NCBI GenBank assembly: GCA_052066835.1
Contig: JBQHRJ010000003.1
DNA length: 64,000 bases
From: UBA2821 sp902763335
GTDB lineage: Bacteria > Bacillota > Clostridia > Lachnospirales > Lachnospiraceae
Strand: one strand, 5' to 3'
Made by a program: the position numbers and the translations under genes. Positions 63,895-64,000 of the stretch are shown one piece after another; within the stretch, counting starts at the first letter, position 1; each line of letters begins with the position of its first letter. The notes beneath the pieces are model-generated. The model was not told the origin of the DNA. It searched no databases and was given only the letters and a program-made list of their open reading frames with translations.

Positions 63895-64000
63895 TTTGCG
63901 CGCCATGGGCGCGCTCTAACGGGTGAAAGTCCTGAACATGCCCAGGTAGTGGGAAATGTATAGTCGAACAGCAAGGGTGTCCATCGTGAGGTGGAATCTG
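63895..64000 (+). mobile_element. 5' end of a group II intron (runs off the window)
   Basis: From about 63895 the sequence reads as the start of a group II intron domain I: GCGCGCC/GGGCGCGC stem (63898-63915), then TCTAACGGGTGAAAGTCC and the later GGGTGTCCATCGTGAGGTGG. These phrases match group II introns common in Clostridia. The exact first base is uncertain. The maturase gene and 3' end lie beyond position 64000. Confidence 0.75.

Overview
The window looks like a chromosome segment of a gut Firmicute of the Clostridia, most likely a Lachnospiraceae member. The basis is moderate-to-low GC, strong AGGAGG-type ribosome binding sites, TTGACA/TATAAT promoters, and Lachnospiraceae-style genes (EpsC, NadA, HydE, AprAB-type sulfate assimilation, a HemC-CobA-HemD fusion). 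The species cannot be named from the sequence. No rRNA, tRNA or CRISPR array was seen.

Layout. 1-2.8 kb: the tail of an unidentified gene, an AraC-type regulator, a PII-like protein and an APC permease. 2.9-8.6 kb: a self-contained fructose PTS operon (DeoR-type regulator, 1-phosphofructokinase, EIIABC, HPr, enzyme I) behind a promoter carrying three TGACGGAA repeats. 8.7-14 kb: a small unknown protein, a B12-binding radical SAM protein, TrpB2 and release factor 3. 14.1-24 kb: a BMP-type binding protein, a dGTPase-like HD protein, a PPIase lipoprotein, a CapA-like lipoprotein, a secreted metallo-beta-lactamase-fold protein, and a divergent TetR/MMPL exporter pair. 24-30.6 kb: HydE, serine acetyltransferase, quinolinate synthase, an unknown protein, a small alarmone synthetase, a decayed azlC, and two tRNA-modification genes (tcdA and a rhodanese-TtcA fusion).

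30.6-45.6 kb is one metabolic block. SirC, HemC-CobA-HemD, HemL, HemA and HemB make the tetrapyrrole precursor and siroheme. They are followed by the sulfate ABC importer (CysP/T/W/A), an AprAB-type APS reductase and the ATP sulfurylase CysDN. Together they import sulfate, activate it to APS and reduce it to sulfite, and they supply the siroheme a sulfite reductase would need. The sulfite reductase itself is not in the window. 45.6-59.8 kb: an ABC exporter, an XRE regulator joined to a secreted Ig-like/NlpC protein, a tandem Nudix protein, a mutS2-response regulator-sensor kinase operon, the YhaM exonuclease and RlmD.

From the 3' end of rlmD (about 59.75 kb) to the window end lies the edge of an integrative element: ParB-like, TnpV-like, a ParM gene broken by a frameshift, a ParR-like protein, a hairpin-rich stretch, and the start of a group II intron that runs off the window.

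The least explained signals are: a family of near-palindromic repeats found in the 5' leaders of three unrelated genes; an HPr whose regulatory Ser46 is Arg; a PII-like protein without the uridylylation tyrosine; the operator array of the fructose operon; and the hairpin-rich non-coding segment upstream of the intron.
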